64,000 nucleotides of DNA from Pseudorhodoplanes sp. (lineage in GTDB: Bacteria > Pseudomonadota > Alphaproteobacteria > Rhizobiales > Xanthobacteraceae), in the NCBI GenBank assembly GCA_022843165.1, contig JALHOD010000001.1, positions 471,014 to 535,013 of the forward strand. Reading direction: 5' to 3'. The notes beneath the pieces are model-generated. The model made no database searches and had not been told where the DNA came from. It saw only the letters and a program-made list of their open reading frames with translations. The translations under genes and the position numbers were made by a program. Shown here piece after piece: positions 14,800 through 22,721 of this stretch. Every line of letters starts with the position of its first letter. The first letter of the stretch is position 1.

Positions 14800-16055
14800 T
14801 GGCGCAGCTGAGCGATGATTGTTTCGCTTTCGGCGGCGACTTGCTTCCGGTCGACGATCTGGAACGGATCATCCGCGAACGCGTGGCGCCTGTCGCCGAG
14901 ACCGAGACGATTCCGCTTGCTCAGGCACGCGGGCGCGTCATTGCGCAGGATGTGATTGCGCCGATTTCACTGCCACCCTTCGATAATTCGGCGGTGGACG
15001 GCTACGCGATCGCCCATGCAAGTCTGAAGCCCAATGGCGACACCCGGCTCAGGATTGTCGAACGCCTCACGGCGGGCCAATCCCCGCTCCGGGCACTGGC
15101 ACAAAACGAAGCCGCGCGCATCTTCACCGGCGCGCCGATGCCGGAGGGTGCCGATACTGTTTTCATGCAGGAGGATTGCCACGTGGAGGATGGCCACGTT
15201 ATCCTGCCGCCCGGCCTCAAACCGGGCGCAAACCGCCGCCTATCCGGCGAGGATGTGCAGGCCGGCACGGTGGTCCTGCCGATGGGCTGCGTGCTGTCGC
15301 CGCGCCACATGGCGCTGGCCGCCGCCGTCGGCCTGACCGGGTTCACGGTGCGCCGCAGGATACGCGTCGCGCTGTTCTCAACCGGCGACGAACTCGTCGC
15401 GCCCGGATCGGCACTGCCGAAGGCTGCGACCTATGACGCCAATCACACCTTGCTCACGGCCCTGCTCGATCAGCTCGGCGTCAGCGTGACCGATGGCGGT
15501 ATCCTGCGCGACGACCGCACGCAGGTCGCTCGCGCGCTGCGCGAGGCCGCGCGCGATCACGATCTGGTCCTGACCTCGGGCGGCGTGTCGACTGGAGAGG
15601 CCGATCATGTGCGCGCCATCATCGAGGAGATCGGGCGGCTGGTGTTCTGGCGCGTCGCCATCAAACCCGGGCGGCCGGTCGCCATGGGCGTGCTGGACGG
15701 CGCGGCACTGGTCGGCCTGCCGGGCAACCCGGTGGCCGCCTTCGTGACATTCGTGCGGGTGGTGCGGCCGCTGCTGATGCAGCTCGCAGGCGCGGACATG
15801 CCGCCACTCGTGGCCTTGCCGGTGCGCGCGGCTTTCGCCTACCGCAAGAAGAAGGCGCGGCGCGAATATGTGCGGGTGAAACTCCGCCACGGCGCGGACG
15901 GCATGCTGGAAGCGGTGAAGCACGGACAGGAAGGCGCCGGCGTCATTACGTCGCTGACGGAAACGGACGGGCTGGCGGAGCTTCCGGAAAATACAACGAC
16001 GGTCGAGCAAGGCTCGACCATCGGATTTCTGCCTTACGCCGTTCTGTCAGGCTGA
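14799..16055 (+). CDS. moeA: Molybdopterin molybdenumtransferase MoeA
   Basis: A 418-residue canonical MoeA that inserts molybdate into adenylylated molybdopterin. Visible motifs: PPFDNSAVDGYA near residue 60, IFTGAPMPEGAD, the catalytic-domain VALFSTGDELV, LTSGGVSTGEADHV and IKPGRPVAMG, then GLPGNPVAAFV. The C-terminal domain IV follows. Its start overlaps the mobB stop by one base (TGATG). It is not fused to a PBP domain, unlike the MoeA at the left edge of the window, so this genome carries at least two MoeA proteins. Confidence 0.96.
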   Translation: MAQLSDDCFAFGGDLLPVDDLERIIRERVAPVAETETIPLAQARGRVIAQDVIAPISLPPFDNSAVDGYAIAHASLKPNGDTRLRIVERLTAGQSPLRALAQNEAARIFTGAPMPEGADTVFMQEDCHVEDGHVILPPGLKPGANRRLSGEDVQAGTVVLPMGCVLSPRHMALAAAVGLTGFTVRRRIRVALFSTGDELVAPGSALPKAATYDANHTLLTALLDQLGVSVTDGGILRDDRTQVARALREAARDHDLVLTSGGVSTGEADHVRAIIEEIGRLVFWRVAIKPGRPVAMGVLDGAALVGLPGNPVAAFVTFVRVVRPLLMQLAGADMPPLVALPVRAAFAYRKKKARREYVRVKLRHGADGMLEAVKHGQEGAGVITSLTETDGLAELPENTTTVEQGSTIGFLPYAVLSG

Positions 16056-16181
16056 TCAGATGCGGGCGCCGGTGACGCTGGTATAGGCTGTCGTGACCGG
16101 CTGCTGAATGCGCTCGAGAACAAGCCAGCCGCCGACCGCGATGACGATGGCCGCAATACAAGCCGCCAAAAAGCTCTTCAT
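16056..16181 (-). CDS. 41-residue single-pass membrane protein (hypothetical)
   Basis: A micro-ORF starting MKSFLAACIAAIVIAVGG with one membrane helix (about residues 4-22) and a short tail VLERIQQPVTTAYT ending at ARI. GGGAGGG stands five bases before the ATG, a very good ribosome site, and the stop codon directly abuts the moeA stop on the other strand. It is not recognised; small inner-membrane proteins of this pattern occur in Hyphomicrobiales genomes. Whether it is tied to cofactor synthesis is unknown. Confidence 0.6.
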   Translation of the reverse strand: MKSFLAACIAAIVIAVGGWLVLERIQQPVTTAYTSVTGARI

Positions 16182-16248
16182 GATGCCCTCCCCAAAAGAT
16201 CAGTTTTTCATTTGTAAAATGAAGGAATTGGGCGAAATGATCAAGCGG

Positions 16249-16881
16249 CTAAGCGTCGCTATATTGCACTGCAAGAGCGGTCGCCTGGTCGCGATCCTCG
16301 GGCGTGTTGACGTTGAAGAACGGATCAACCGGCCGGTCGGGCCATTCGGCGATCGCGATGCCATGCCGGGCGGTCCAGACTTCGATCTTGCGCAAATCCT
16401 CGTCGACCAGCGCCCGGCGGAGATCCTCCCGCAAACCAACTGTCCACAGCCCGACGACCGGATGCCGCCAGTCCCCGGAGCGCGCGCAGGCCAGCGGCGT
16501 GCTGTCTTTCAATCGCGCCGCATGCAGGCGCGCGACCAGATCCTTCGGAAGGAAGGGGCAATCGCCCGGGACGCTCACCATCCATGACATATCGGGGAGG
16601 TTCTGCGCGGCCCAGTCGAGACCGGCGAGAATCCCGGCAAGCGGACCGGCGAAATCCGGAACGCTGTCGGCGACGACCGGAAGCTTGAAACGCGCAAAGC
16701 GCTGCGGGTCGCCGTTGGCGTTCAGAATCATGCCGGTGCATTGCGGAGCCATGCGCGCCAGCACGCGATCCAGAATGGCTGCTCCGGCGATTTCAATGAG
16801 TGCCTTGTCGCCGCCGCCCATCCGCCGCGCCTGACCGCCCGCCAGCACAAGACCCAGAGTCGGCGGCACCTCAATCGTCAT
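16249..16881 (-). CDS. mobA: Molybdenum cofactor guanylyltransferase MobA
   Basis: A 210-residue nucleotidyltransferase that adds GMP to molybdopterin. It has the family signature LVLAGGQARRMGGGDKAL at residues 11-28, a middle PVVADSVPDFAGPLAGIL and VSVPGDCPFLP with the metal-binding Asp. It ends with FFNVNTPED. ATG 16881 is preferred over an upstream ATG that would add 32 residues without homology. It overlaps the 3' end of fdhD by 11 bases, indicating one transcript. Confidence 0.95.
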   Translation of the reverse strand: MTIEVPPTLGLVLAGGQARRMGGGDKALIEIAGAAILDRVLARMAPQCTGMILNANGDPQRFARFKLPVVADSVPDFAGPLAGILAGLDWAAQNLPDMSWMVSVPGDCPFLPKDLVARLHAARLKDSTPLACARSGDWRHPVVGLWTVGLREDLRRALVDEDLRKIEVWTARHGIAIAEWPDRPVDPFFNVNTPEDRDQATALAVQYSDA

Positions 16882-17752
16882 GGACCGCCGCTTTGCGCCG
16901 ATGCCTGGCGCCTTCGTCCTCGACATAGGCGAGGTCCTGATCGAACACGATGCGGTCCAGTCCTGCGAGCGCAACAAAGCGCTTGCCGCGCGCGCGGCCG
17001 ATCAGGGTCAGGTTCGCCTTGCGCGCCAGTTCCACGCCCCAGGCGGTGAAGCCGGAGCGCGACACCAGCACCGGAATGCCCATCCGCACGGTCTTGATGA
17101 CCATTTCCGAGGTGAGCCGGCCGGTGGTGTAGAAAATCTTGTCGCCTGCCGGCACCTTGTTCCTAAACATCCAGCCGGCGATCTTGTCGACCGCGTTGTG
17201 CCGTCCGACATCTTCCATATAGACCAGCGGGCGATCCTTCACCGCCAGCACGCAGCCATGGATCGCGCCAGCCTCCAGATACAGCGACGGCGTGGTGTTG
17301 ATCTTGTGGGTCAGCGCGTAAAGCCAGGACGTGCGGAATTCCGCTGTCGGCAGCGAAACACCTTCCAGCGCTTCCATCAGGTCGCCGAACACCGTGCCCT
17401 GCGCGCAGCCCGAGGTCTGCACTTTCTTCTTGAGTTTCTGCTCGTAGTTGGTCGCCCGCTCGGTGCGGACGACCACCACCGCAAGGTCTTCGTGATATTC
17501 GACCTCTGTGACCACGTCGTCCGGCCTCAGCATGTTCTGGTTCAGCAGATAGCCGATCGCCAGATAGTCCGGATGATCGCCGATCGTCATCGCAGTGACG
17601 ATCTCCTGCGCATTCAGATAGATGGTCAGCGCCCGCTCGACGGTGACGAGGGTTTCGATGGCCGCGCCGGTCTGGTCGACGCCGGAGACACGCTCGGTCA
17701 GCCGCGGATCGTGCGGATCGGGCCGGATCAGATATTCGTCGTGCTCGCTCAT
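16871..17752 (-). CDS. fdhD: Formate dehydrogenase sulfurtransferase FdhD
   Basis: A 293-residue protein of the FdhD family, which moves sulfur from a cysteine desulfurase to the Mo cofactor of formate dehydrogenase. Family blocks are GYLLNQ, MEDVGRHNAVDKI and FYTTGRLTSEMV. In E. coli the flexible loop has Cys121 and Cys124; here the loop reads TSGCAQGT with only Cys116, so sulfur transfer would rely on one cysteine. The ATG overlaps the ybaB stop by four bases (ATGA), so translation is coupled to ybaB, and the 3' end overlaps mobA. The N-terminus is about 30 residues longer than the core. Confidence 0.95.
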   Translation of the reverse strand: MSEHDEYLIRPDPHDPRLTERVSGVDQTGAAIETLVTVERALTIYLNAQEIVTAMTIGDHPDYLAIGYLLNQNMLRPDDVVTEVEYHEDLAVVVVRTERATNYEQKLKKKVQTSGCAQGTVFGDLMEALEGVSLPTAEFRTSWLYALTHKINTTPSLYLEAGAIHGCVLAVKDRPLVYMEDVGRHNAVDKIAGWMFRNKVPAGDKIFYTTGRLTSEMVIKTVRMGIPVLVSRSGFTAWGVELARKANLTLIGRARGKRFVALAGLDRIVFDQDLAYVEDEGARHRRKAAVHDD

Positions 17753-18072
17753 CCGAACGGGTTCAAGCCTGCCGGCAGCGACAGGCCGCCGGTCAGCGAT
17801 TTCATCTTGTCCTGCATGACGGCTTCCGACTTCTTCTTGGCGTCGGCATGCGCGGTCACCAGCAGGTCTTCCAGAATTTCCTTTTCCTCGGCCTTCATCA
17901 GCGAGTCGTCGATGCGCACACCCTTCATCTCGCCTTTGGCTGTCAGCTTCACCGTGACCAAGCCGCCGCCAGCCGAGCCCTCGACCTCGATCGTCTCAAG
18001 CTCTTCCTGCAAGGCCTTCATCTTCGATTGAAGCTGGGCGGCCTGCTTCATCATGCCCATAAAATCGGCCAT
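17749..18072 (-). CDS. ybaB: YbaB/EbfC family nucleoid-associated protein
   Basis: A 107-residue DNA-binding protein with the family start MMKQAAQLQSKMKALQEEL, an amphipathic helix, then VEGSAGGGLVTVKLTAKGEM and a C-terminal helix. YbaB dimers bind DNA and coat the nucleoid. It follows dnaX after three bases. In most genomes recR comes next; here fdhD takes that place through a four-base overlap. Confidence 0.95.
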   Translation of the reverse strand: MADFMGMMKQAAQLQSKMKALQEELETIEVEGSAGGGLVTVKLTAKGEMKGVRIDDSLMKAEEKEILEDLLVTAHADAKKKSEAVMQDKMKSLTGGLSLPAGLNPFG

Positions 18073-18075
18073 CGT

Positions 18076-19908
18076 TCACCTGTCGTCGTCATGAGGTTCA
18101 TCGTCGGGCGGCGTGTCGCCGGGCAGGCCGGGCGGCAGATCCTGCTCACGGCTGCGCACCGACACGATTTCCGCGCCGGGAAATTTTTCAAACACCGCCT
18201 GCACCAGCGGATCGCCGCGCACGCCGCGCTTCAGTTCGGCGTCCTGCGCCTCGGCTTGCGCCCGCAAGGTGGGGGCGCCGCTCTCGCGCGAAAGCACAAC
18301 CATCCATTGCCGGCCGGTCCAGGCCGAGATCTTGCGCGAGAGATCGTTCACCAGCGTTTTTGCCGCACTGCCCTCAAGCGCGATTTCCAGCCGGCCGTCC
18401 TCGCAACGCACCAGCCGCACATCGCGTTCCAGCGCGGCCTTAATCTGGAGATCGCGTTTCTCAACCGCCAGCGCGATCAAGTCTTCCAGCGTCCCGATCA
18501 CCAGGGCGTTCGGTTGAACCTGCTGCGGCTCGGACTCGGCCATGCGCGCGACGGTGTTGAGCGCGGGCGCCGCGGAGGCCCGCGGCGCACCGCGCGGCGC
18601 CTCGCTCCTCGGACTGCCGATAGCGGCGCCGCTCTGCTGATATGCCGCACCGCCGCCATTGCCCTGCGGGCGTGGCGCAGCCGGGGCGGCATCGTCGGAT
18701 AACGAGCGGATGACCTCGTCCGGCGTCGGCAGGTCGGCGGCATAGCCGATACGCACCAGCACCATTTCAGCGGCGGCGATCGGCCGGCCGGCATTCTGCA
18801 CTTCGGCCAGACCTTTCAGCAGCATCTGCCAGGTTCGCGACAGCACGCGCATCGACAGCGACGCCGCGAACGCGCGTCCGCGCGTCCGCTCGGCTTCGCT
18901 CAGGGACAGATCGTCGGCGACCGCCGGCACAAGCTTCACGCGCGTTACAAAATGCGTGAAATCGGCGAGATCGGCCAGCACCACGCCGGGTTCGGCGCCG
19001 GAATCGTATTGGTCGCGCAACTCCTTCAGTGCGCCGGCGATGTCGCCGCGCAGCAAGGATTCGAACAGGTCGACCACGCGCGAGCGGTCGGCCAGTCCCA
19101 GCATCTGGCGCACATCCTCGGCCCGCACCTCGCCGGCGGCATGCGCGATCGCCTGATCGAACAGCGACAGCGAGTCGCGGACCGAGCCTTCCGCCGCCCG
19201 CGTGATCAGCGCCAGCGCTTCCGGCTCGGCCGACACCTGCTCATTCGCCGCGATCGCATTGAGATGACGCACCAGCACATCCGACTCGATCCGCCGCAGA
19301 TCGAACCGCTGGCAGCGCGACAGCACCGTGATCGGAACCTTGCGGATTTCCGTGGTGGCAAAAATGAATTTGGCATGCGGCGGCGGCTCTTCGAGCGTCT
19401 TCAGCAAGGCGTTGAATGCCTTGTCCGACAGCATGTGCACTTCGTCGAGGATGTAGACCTTGTAGCGCGCCTGCGCGGGCGCATAGCGCACGCCGTCCAA
19501 AAGCTGGCGGATATTCTCCACGCTGGTATGCGAGGCCGCGTCCATCTCCAGCACGTCGATATGCCGGCTGTCCATGATCGCCTGGCAATGCAGGCCGGGC
19601 GCGGGCATCGTGGTGGTCGGGCCCTTCACCGAGCCGTCAGCCAATTCGTAATTCAGCGCGCGCGCCAGAATGCGGGCCGTCGTCGTTTTGCCGACGCCGC
19701 GCACGCCGGTCAGAATCCACGCCTGCGGAATGCGCCCGGTTTCGAATGCATTCGAGATCGTCCGGACCATGGCGTCCTGGCCGATCAGATCGTCGAAAGT
19801 CGCCGGCCGGTATTTGCGCGCCAGCACGCGATAGGACCCAGCCGGCGCCTGCCCGGCATCCGGATCCGCGGTGGCGCTGGGCTGACGGGCGGGGGCGTCG
19901 TTCATCAT
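18076..19908 (-). CDS. dnaX: DNA polymerase III subunit gamma/tau
   Basis: A 610-residue clamp-loader ATPase. Walker A GVRGVGKTTTARILARAL, Walker B DEVHMLS, the sensor block NALLKTLEEPPP and the arginine-finger SRCQRFDLRR are all visible in the first 220 residues. The zinc module between Walker A and B, with four cysteines in E. coli, keeps only one (HCQAI). A disordered Pro/Ala/Gly linker around residue 440 leads to a tau-type C-terminal domain. ATG 19908 is preferred: GGAGA ends four bases upstream, while an ATG 51 bases further up has no ribosome site and approaches the SRP RNA. Confidence 0.95.
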   Translation of the reverse strand: MMNDAPARQPSATADPDAGQAPAGSYRVLARKYRPATFDDLIGQDAMVRTISNAFETGRIPQAWILTGVRGVGKTTTARILARALNYELADGSVKGPTTTMPAPGLHCQAIMDSRHIDVLEMDAASHTSVENIRQLLDGVRYAPAQARYKVYILDEVHMLSDKAFNALLKTLEEPPPHAKFIFATTEIRKVPITVLSRCQRFDLRRIESDVLVRHLNAIAANEQVSAEPEALALITRAAEGSVRDSLSLFDQAIAHAAGEVRAEDVRQMLGLADRSRVVDLFESLLRGDIAGALKELRDQYDSGAEPGVVLADLADFTHFVTRVKLVPAVADDLSLSEAERTRGRAFAASLSMRVLSRTWQMLLKGLAEVQNAGRPIAAAEMVLVRIGYAADLPTPDEVIRSLSDDAAPAAPRPQGNGGGAAYQQSGAAIGSPRSEAPRGAPRASAAPALNTVARMAESEPQQVQPNALVIGTLEDLIALAVEKRDLQIKAALERDVRLVRCEDGRLEIALEGSAAKTLVNDLSRKISAWTGRQWMVVLSRESGAPTLRAQAEAQDAELKRGVRGDPLVQAVFEKFPGAEIVSVRSREQDLPPGLPGDTPPDDEPHDDDR

Positions 19909-19974
19909 GTCTCCGGCAAAGGCTGCCACGACGCCTGCGCGCCTGGCGAGGCCCGCCATGTTGAGAAATCGAGT

Positions 19975-20070
19975 GGGAGGCTGACGAGCGACCCGAACCG
20001 GAGCTCGTTAGGGCTGCTTCCTTCCGGACCTGACCCGGTTGGCGAGTGGCTCGTCCACCGCCAACCTCCC
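19975..20070 (-). ncRNA. ffs: Bacterial small signal recognition particle RNA (4.5S type)
   Basis: The minus strand carries the invariant SRP core GGTCAGGTCCGGAAGGAAGC, which includes the GGAA tetraloop and the symmetric loop that bind Ffh. The ends GGGAGG and CCTCCC pair to close a rod of about 96 bases, the size of alphaproteobacterial SRP RNA. It targets membrane proteins co-translationally. It lies just upstream of dnaX on the same strand, a common arrangement. The end points are inferred from the pairing. Confidence 0.93.
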
Positions 20071-20161
20071 GGCTTCTATATCGGGCCAATAATGCGGGAA
20101 AGCAAGCAGGCCGGGCAATCGCCATGCTAGGGTGGGGTTCCGCAATGCCTTGGATATGCAC

Positions 20162-20584
20162 ATGAATTCCCACCCTTCCTGGACCCTTCACAGCCAGCTT
20201 GAGCGCGACACCCTCCTCCTCGGCGATCTGGCCCTGTCGCGCGTGCTGGTTATCAAGGACGCCAATTATCCATGGCTGCTGCTGGTGCCGCGCCGGCCCG
20301 ATATCGTGGAGATCATCGACCTCGATGCGGTAGAGCAGGCCCAATTGATGGTCGAGATCGACCGCGTCGGGCGCGCCCTGAAAGCGGTGACGCAATGCGA
20401 CAAGCTCAATATCGCGGCGCTTGGCAACGCAGTGCCTCAGCTTCATGTCCACATCATTGCGCGCCGCACGACCGACAAGGCCTGGCCGAAGCCGGTCTGG
20501 GGCCAGGTACCGCCGCTCGATCACGATGCGACGGAATTGAAGCTGTTCATGGACGCGATGCGTCCCAGGCTCTGGATATCCTGA
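20162..20584 (+). CDS. HIT domain protein
   Basis: A 140-residue histidine-triad family protein, likely a nucleotide hydrolase or transferase. The active-site stretch is QLHVHIIAR; the first histidine of the usual triad is glutamine here, as in many proteobacterial members. Other marks are PWLLLVPRRPDIVEI and LNIAALGNAVPQLH. No strong ribosome site is visible; ATG 20162 (MNSHPSW) is chosen, with ATG 20156 and GTG 20132 as alternatives. The next gene, nudC, starts two bases after its stop, so the two are probably co-transcribed. Confidence 0.9.
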   Translation: MNSHPSWTLHSQLERDTLLLGDLALSRVLVIKDANYPWLLLVPRRPDIVEIIDLDAVEQAQLMVEIDRVGRALKAVTQCDKLNIAALGNAVPQLHVHIIARRTTDKAWPKPVWGQVPPLDHDATELKLFMDAMRPRLWIS

Positions 20585-20585
20585 C

Positions 20586-21542
20586 ATGACGGCAGGATAT
20601 GATTTTGGACCAAGGCCCAGGCTCGGCTATGCTGGCAGCCTGCTCGAACGCGCGGCCGACAAGCGCACCGACACTGCCTTCCTGGATTCTCTGGAACGTC
20701 AGCACGGGACCGGCGCATATGTCGTCAGCGGCGAAATGATCGTGCTGAAGAGAACCGCTGTCGGTTTCGATCCACTTTTCGCGCTGGATGAAATCCACCG
20801 CCTCGCCGACGTCAAGGAACGCCTGTTTCTGGGCCTGTTCGCGCAAAGCGGCCGCTTCGGTTTCGGCATCGATCCGGTCATCACCGATCGCTTGCAGACA
20901 AACGAAGCCTTTCATGTCACGGATTTGCGCTCGATCGCCGTGCAGGGCCTCGTCGACGCCGATCATCTCGCGCCGATTGCGGAAGCCAAGGCGCTGCTGC
21001 ACTGGCACGCACGCCATCGCTTCTGCGCCAATTGTGGCCACACCACTCATGTCACGGATGGCGGCTGGCGGCGGGATTGTCCGCAATGCAGCGCGCAGCA
21101 TTTTCCGCGCACCGATCCGGTCGTCATCATGCTGGCCGTTGCCGGCGAGCGCTGCCTGCTGGGCCGGCAGGCGCGCTTTGCACAAGGCATGTGGTCGTGT
21201 CTGGCCGGCTTTGTCGAACCGGGAGAGACAATCGAGGATGCCGTCCGCCGGGAGACTCAAGAAGAGGCCGGTATTGTCTGCGGACAGGTCCGCTATTTCG
21301 CGTCGCAGCCCTGGCCGTTCCCGTCGTCGCTGATGATCGGCTGCCACGCGGAGGCGATGTCGTTTCAGATCGCCATGGATCGCAACGAACTCGAGGATGC
21401 ACGCTGGTTCACCCGCGACGAGGTGGCAGCCATGCTACGTGGCCGGCACCCCGATGGTCTGACAACGCCTCCACCGGTGGCTATCGCCCATCACATCATC
21501 CGGAACTGGGTCGAACGCGGCGATGCAGTGCTGGCGGATTGA
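20586..21542 (+). CDS. nudC: NAD(+) diphosphatase / NAD-decapping Nudix hydrolase NudC
   Basis: A 318-residue Nudix enzyme cutting NADH or NAD-capped RNA to NMN(H) and AMP. It has a zinc ribbon FCANCGHTT...CPQCSA around residues 145-165, the complete Nudix box GFVEPGETIEDAVRRETQEE around 208-230, and the NADH-specific motif SQPWPFPSS downstream. This full set distinguishes NudC from other Nudix proteins. It follows the HIT gene by one base; both act on dinucleotide-type substrates. Confidence 0.95.
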   Translation: MTAGYDFGPRPRLGYAGSLLERAADKRTDTAFLDSLERQHGTGAYVVSGEMIVLKRTAVGFDPLFALDEIHRLADVKERLFLGLFAQSGRFGFGIDPVITDRLQTNEAFHVTDLRSIAVQGLVDADHLAPIAEAKALLHWHARHRFCANCGHTTHVTDGGWRRDCPQCSAQHFPRTDPVVIMLAVAGERCLLGRQARFAQGMWSCLAGFVEPGETIEDAVRRETQEEAGIVCGQVRYFASQPWPFPSSLMIGCHAEAMSFQIAMDRNELEDARWFTRDEVAAMLRGRHPDGLTTPPPVAIAHHIIRNWVERGDAVLAD

Positions 21543-21568
21543 TCGACGTTGAAAAATGGAGCTTGCGG

Positions 21569-21583
21569 TAGAATATTTTACTG
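21569..21583. promoter_or_regulatory. Lrp-type binding site upstream of the Lrp/AsnC gene
   Basis: TAGAATATTTTACTG fits the E. coli Lrp consensus YAGHAWATTWTDCTR at all 15 positions. It stands 58 bases before the start of the Lrp-family gene in an unusually AT-rich patch, which suggests autoregulation. Confidence 0.6.
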
Positions 21584-21612
21584 TTTAAAGGGTTCTTGAT
21601 TTCACTATTTAA

Positions 21613-21627
21613 CATAAAATTCTACTT
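21613..21627. promoter_or_regulatory. Second, weaker Lrp-like site
   Basis: CATAAAATTCTACTT fits 12 of 15 positions of the Lrp consensus. Its centre is 44 bases, about four helical turns, from the better site, and it ends 14 bases before the start codon, where binding would block initiation. Confidence 0.4.
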
Positions 21628-21640
21628 TGGAATCCCCGCG

Positions 21641-22093
21641 ATGGATGCGATCGACCGGAAAATTCTCCTCACCCTGCAGGAAGACGCCTCGCTCTCGGTA
21701 GCCGAGATCGGCCAGCGGGTCGGGCTGTCCTCCACGCCTTGCTGGAAGCGCATCCAGCGGCTGGAGGCCGACGGGGTGATCCAGCGCCGGGTCGCGATCG
21801 TCGACCAGGACAAGATCGGTCTCGGCATCACCGTCTTCGTGTCTGTGGAGACCGACGATCATTCGCAGGACTGGCTCAGCCGCTTTGCCACGCTGGTCAG
21901 CGAAATGCCGGAGGTGATGGAATTCTATCGCATGGCCGGCGATGTCGATTACATGCTGCGTGTGGTGGCCGCCGACATGCAGGCCTATGACGCCTTCTAC
22001 AAGCGCCTGATCTCGGCGGTGCCGCTGAAGAATGTCACGTCGCGCTTTGCGATGGAGAAGATCAAGTCGACGACGATGCTGCCAATTCCCTGA
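21641..22093 (+). CDS. Lrp/AsnC family transcriptional regulator
   Basis: A 150-residue regulator. Residues 1-60 form the winged HTH (MDAIDRKILLTLQED, then VAEIGQRVGLSSTPCWKRIQRLE), residues 65-145 the RAM/ligand-binding domain with the usual GDVDYMLRVV block. ATG 21641 is chosen; an in-frame upstream ATG would add residues with no homology. Members sense amino acids and form octamers or hexadecamers that wrap DNA. Its own upstream region holds two Lrp-like sites. Its targets are not apparent; the gene converges on the tadG-like gene. Confidence 0.93.
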   Translation: MDAIDRKILLTLQEDASLSVAEIGQRVGLSSTPCWKRIQRLEADGVIQRRVAIVDQDKIGLGITVFVSVETDDHSQDWLSRFATLVSEMPEVMEFYRMAGDVDYMLRVVAADMQAYDAFYKRLISAVPLKNVTSRFAMEKIKSTTMLPIP

Positions 22094-22112
22094 CCGCCAT
22101 CCCGGCTTCGGA

Positions 22113-22721
22113 TTACGTGCAGTTATTCGGACAGGTCACCGTCTCGGACAGGCGCGGCCGCATATAAATTTTATCGCTCAGGTTCAGCGTCCCGGTGAGG
22201 ACATAGCCAAGCGGCGGCGCGTAGGCATAAGACGCCTCGCCCCAGACGAGATACGTGTTCGGAATGACCAAGTTGGGCGGAAGAGTCACGGCTTCATTGG
22301 TGCCGTGCGGCGAGCCGTTTTTCGACTTGCTCCAGACGACGGAAGCCTTCGAGTTCGCGTCGATCTTCACCACCGAGACGGTGACCTTCAATTTCGATGC
22401 ATTCGCGTTTGAATCGGCGTAAGGCGACATCACCGCGGTCGCGGCATTGAGAACGGTGTTGACGCCGGCGCTGTCGATGCTGGAAACCTGCGCGACCAGG
22501 TCGGCCACGGTGCGGGCCGTCAGCGTGACCTTGCGATCGATGCCGATGCCCTGCGACAGCTGCACGCCACCGAGATAAACCGTCAGCATGAACGGCAGCA
22601 GCAACGCGAATTCCACCGCCGAAACGCCGCGCTCATCGGCGGAAAACTGCCGCAATCGCATGACGCGCACGACGCTGGATAGGAAGCACCTCACACTGGA
22701 CACCATCGCTTCAGGCCTCAT
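22113..22721 (-). CDS. TadE/TadG-family pseudopilin-like protein
   Basis: A 202-residue protein with a TadE-like N-terminus: basic residues, FSADERGVSAVEFALLLPFML, where the Glu five residues after Gly mimics the prepilin signal, and one membrane helix. The long C-terminal part is periplasmic with one Cys pair (TCPNNC) at the very end. ATG 22721 overlaps the stop of the tadE gene by four bases (ATGA), so the two are translated together. It probably caps or primes the Tad pilus. An ATG at 22706 is an alternative start. Confidence 0.85.
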   Translation of the reverse strand: MRPEAMVSSVRCFLSSVVRVMRLRQFSADERGVSAVEFALLLPFMLTVYLGGVQLSQGIGIDRKVTLTARTVADLVAQVSSIDSAGVNTVLNAATAVMSPYADSNANASKLKVTVSVVKIDANSKASVVWSKSKNGSPHGTNEAVTLPPNLVIPNTYLVWGEASYAYAPPLGYVLTGTLNLSDKIYMRPRLSETVTCPNNCT

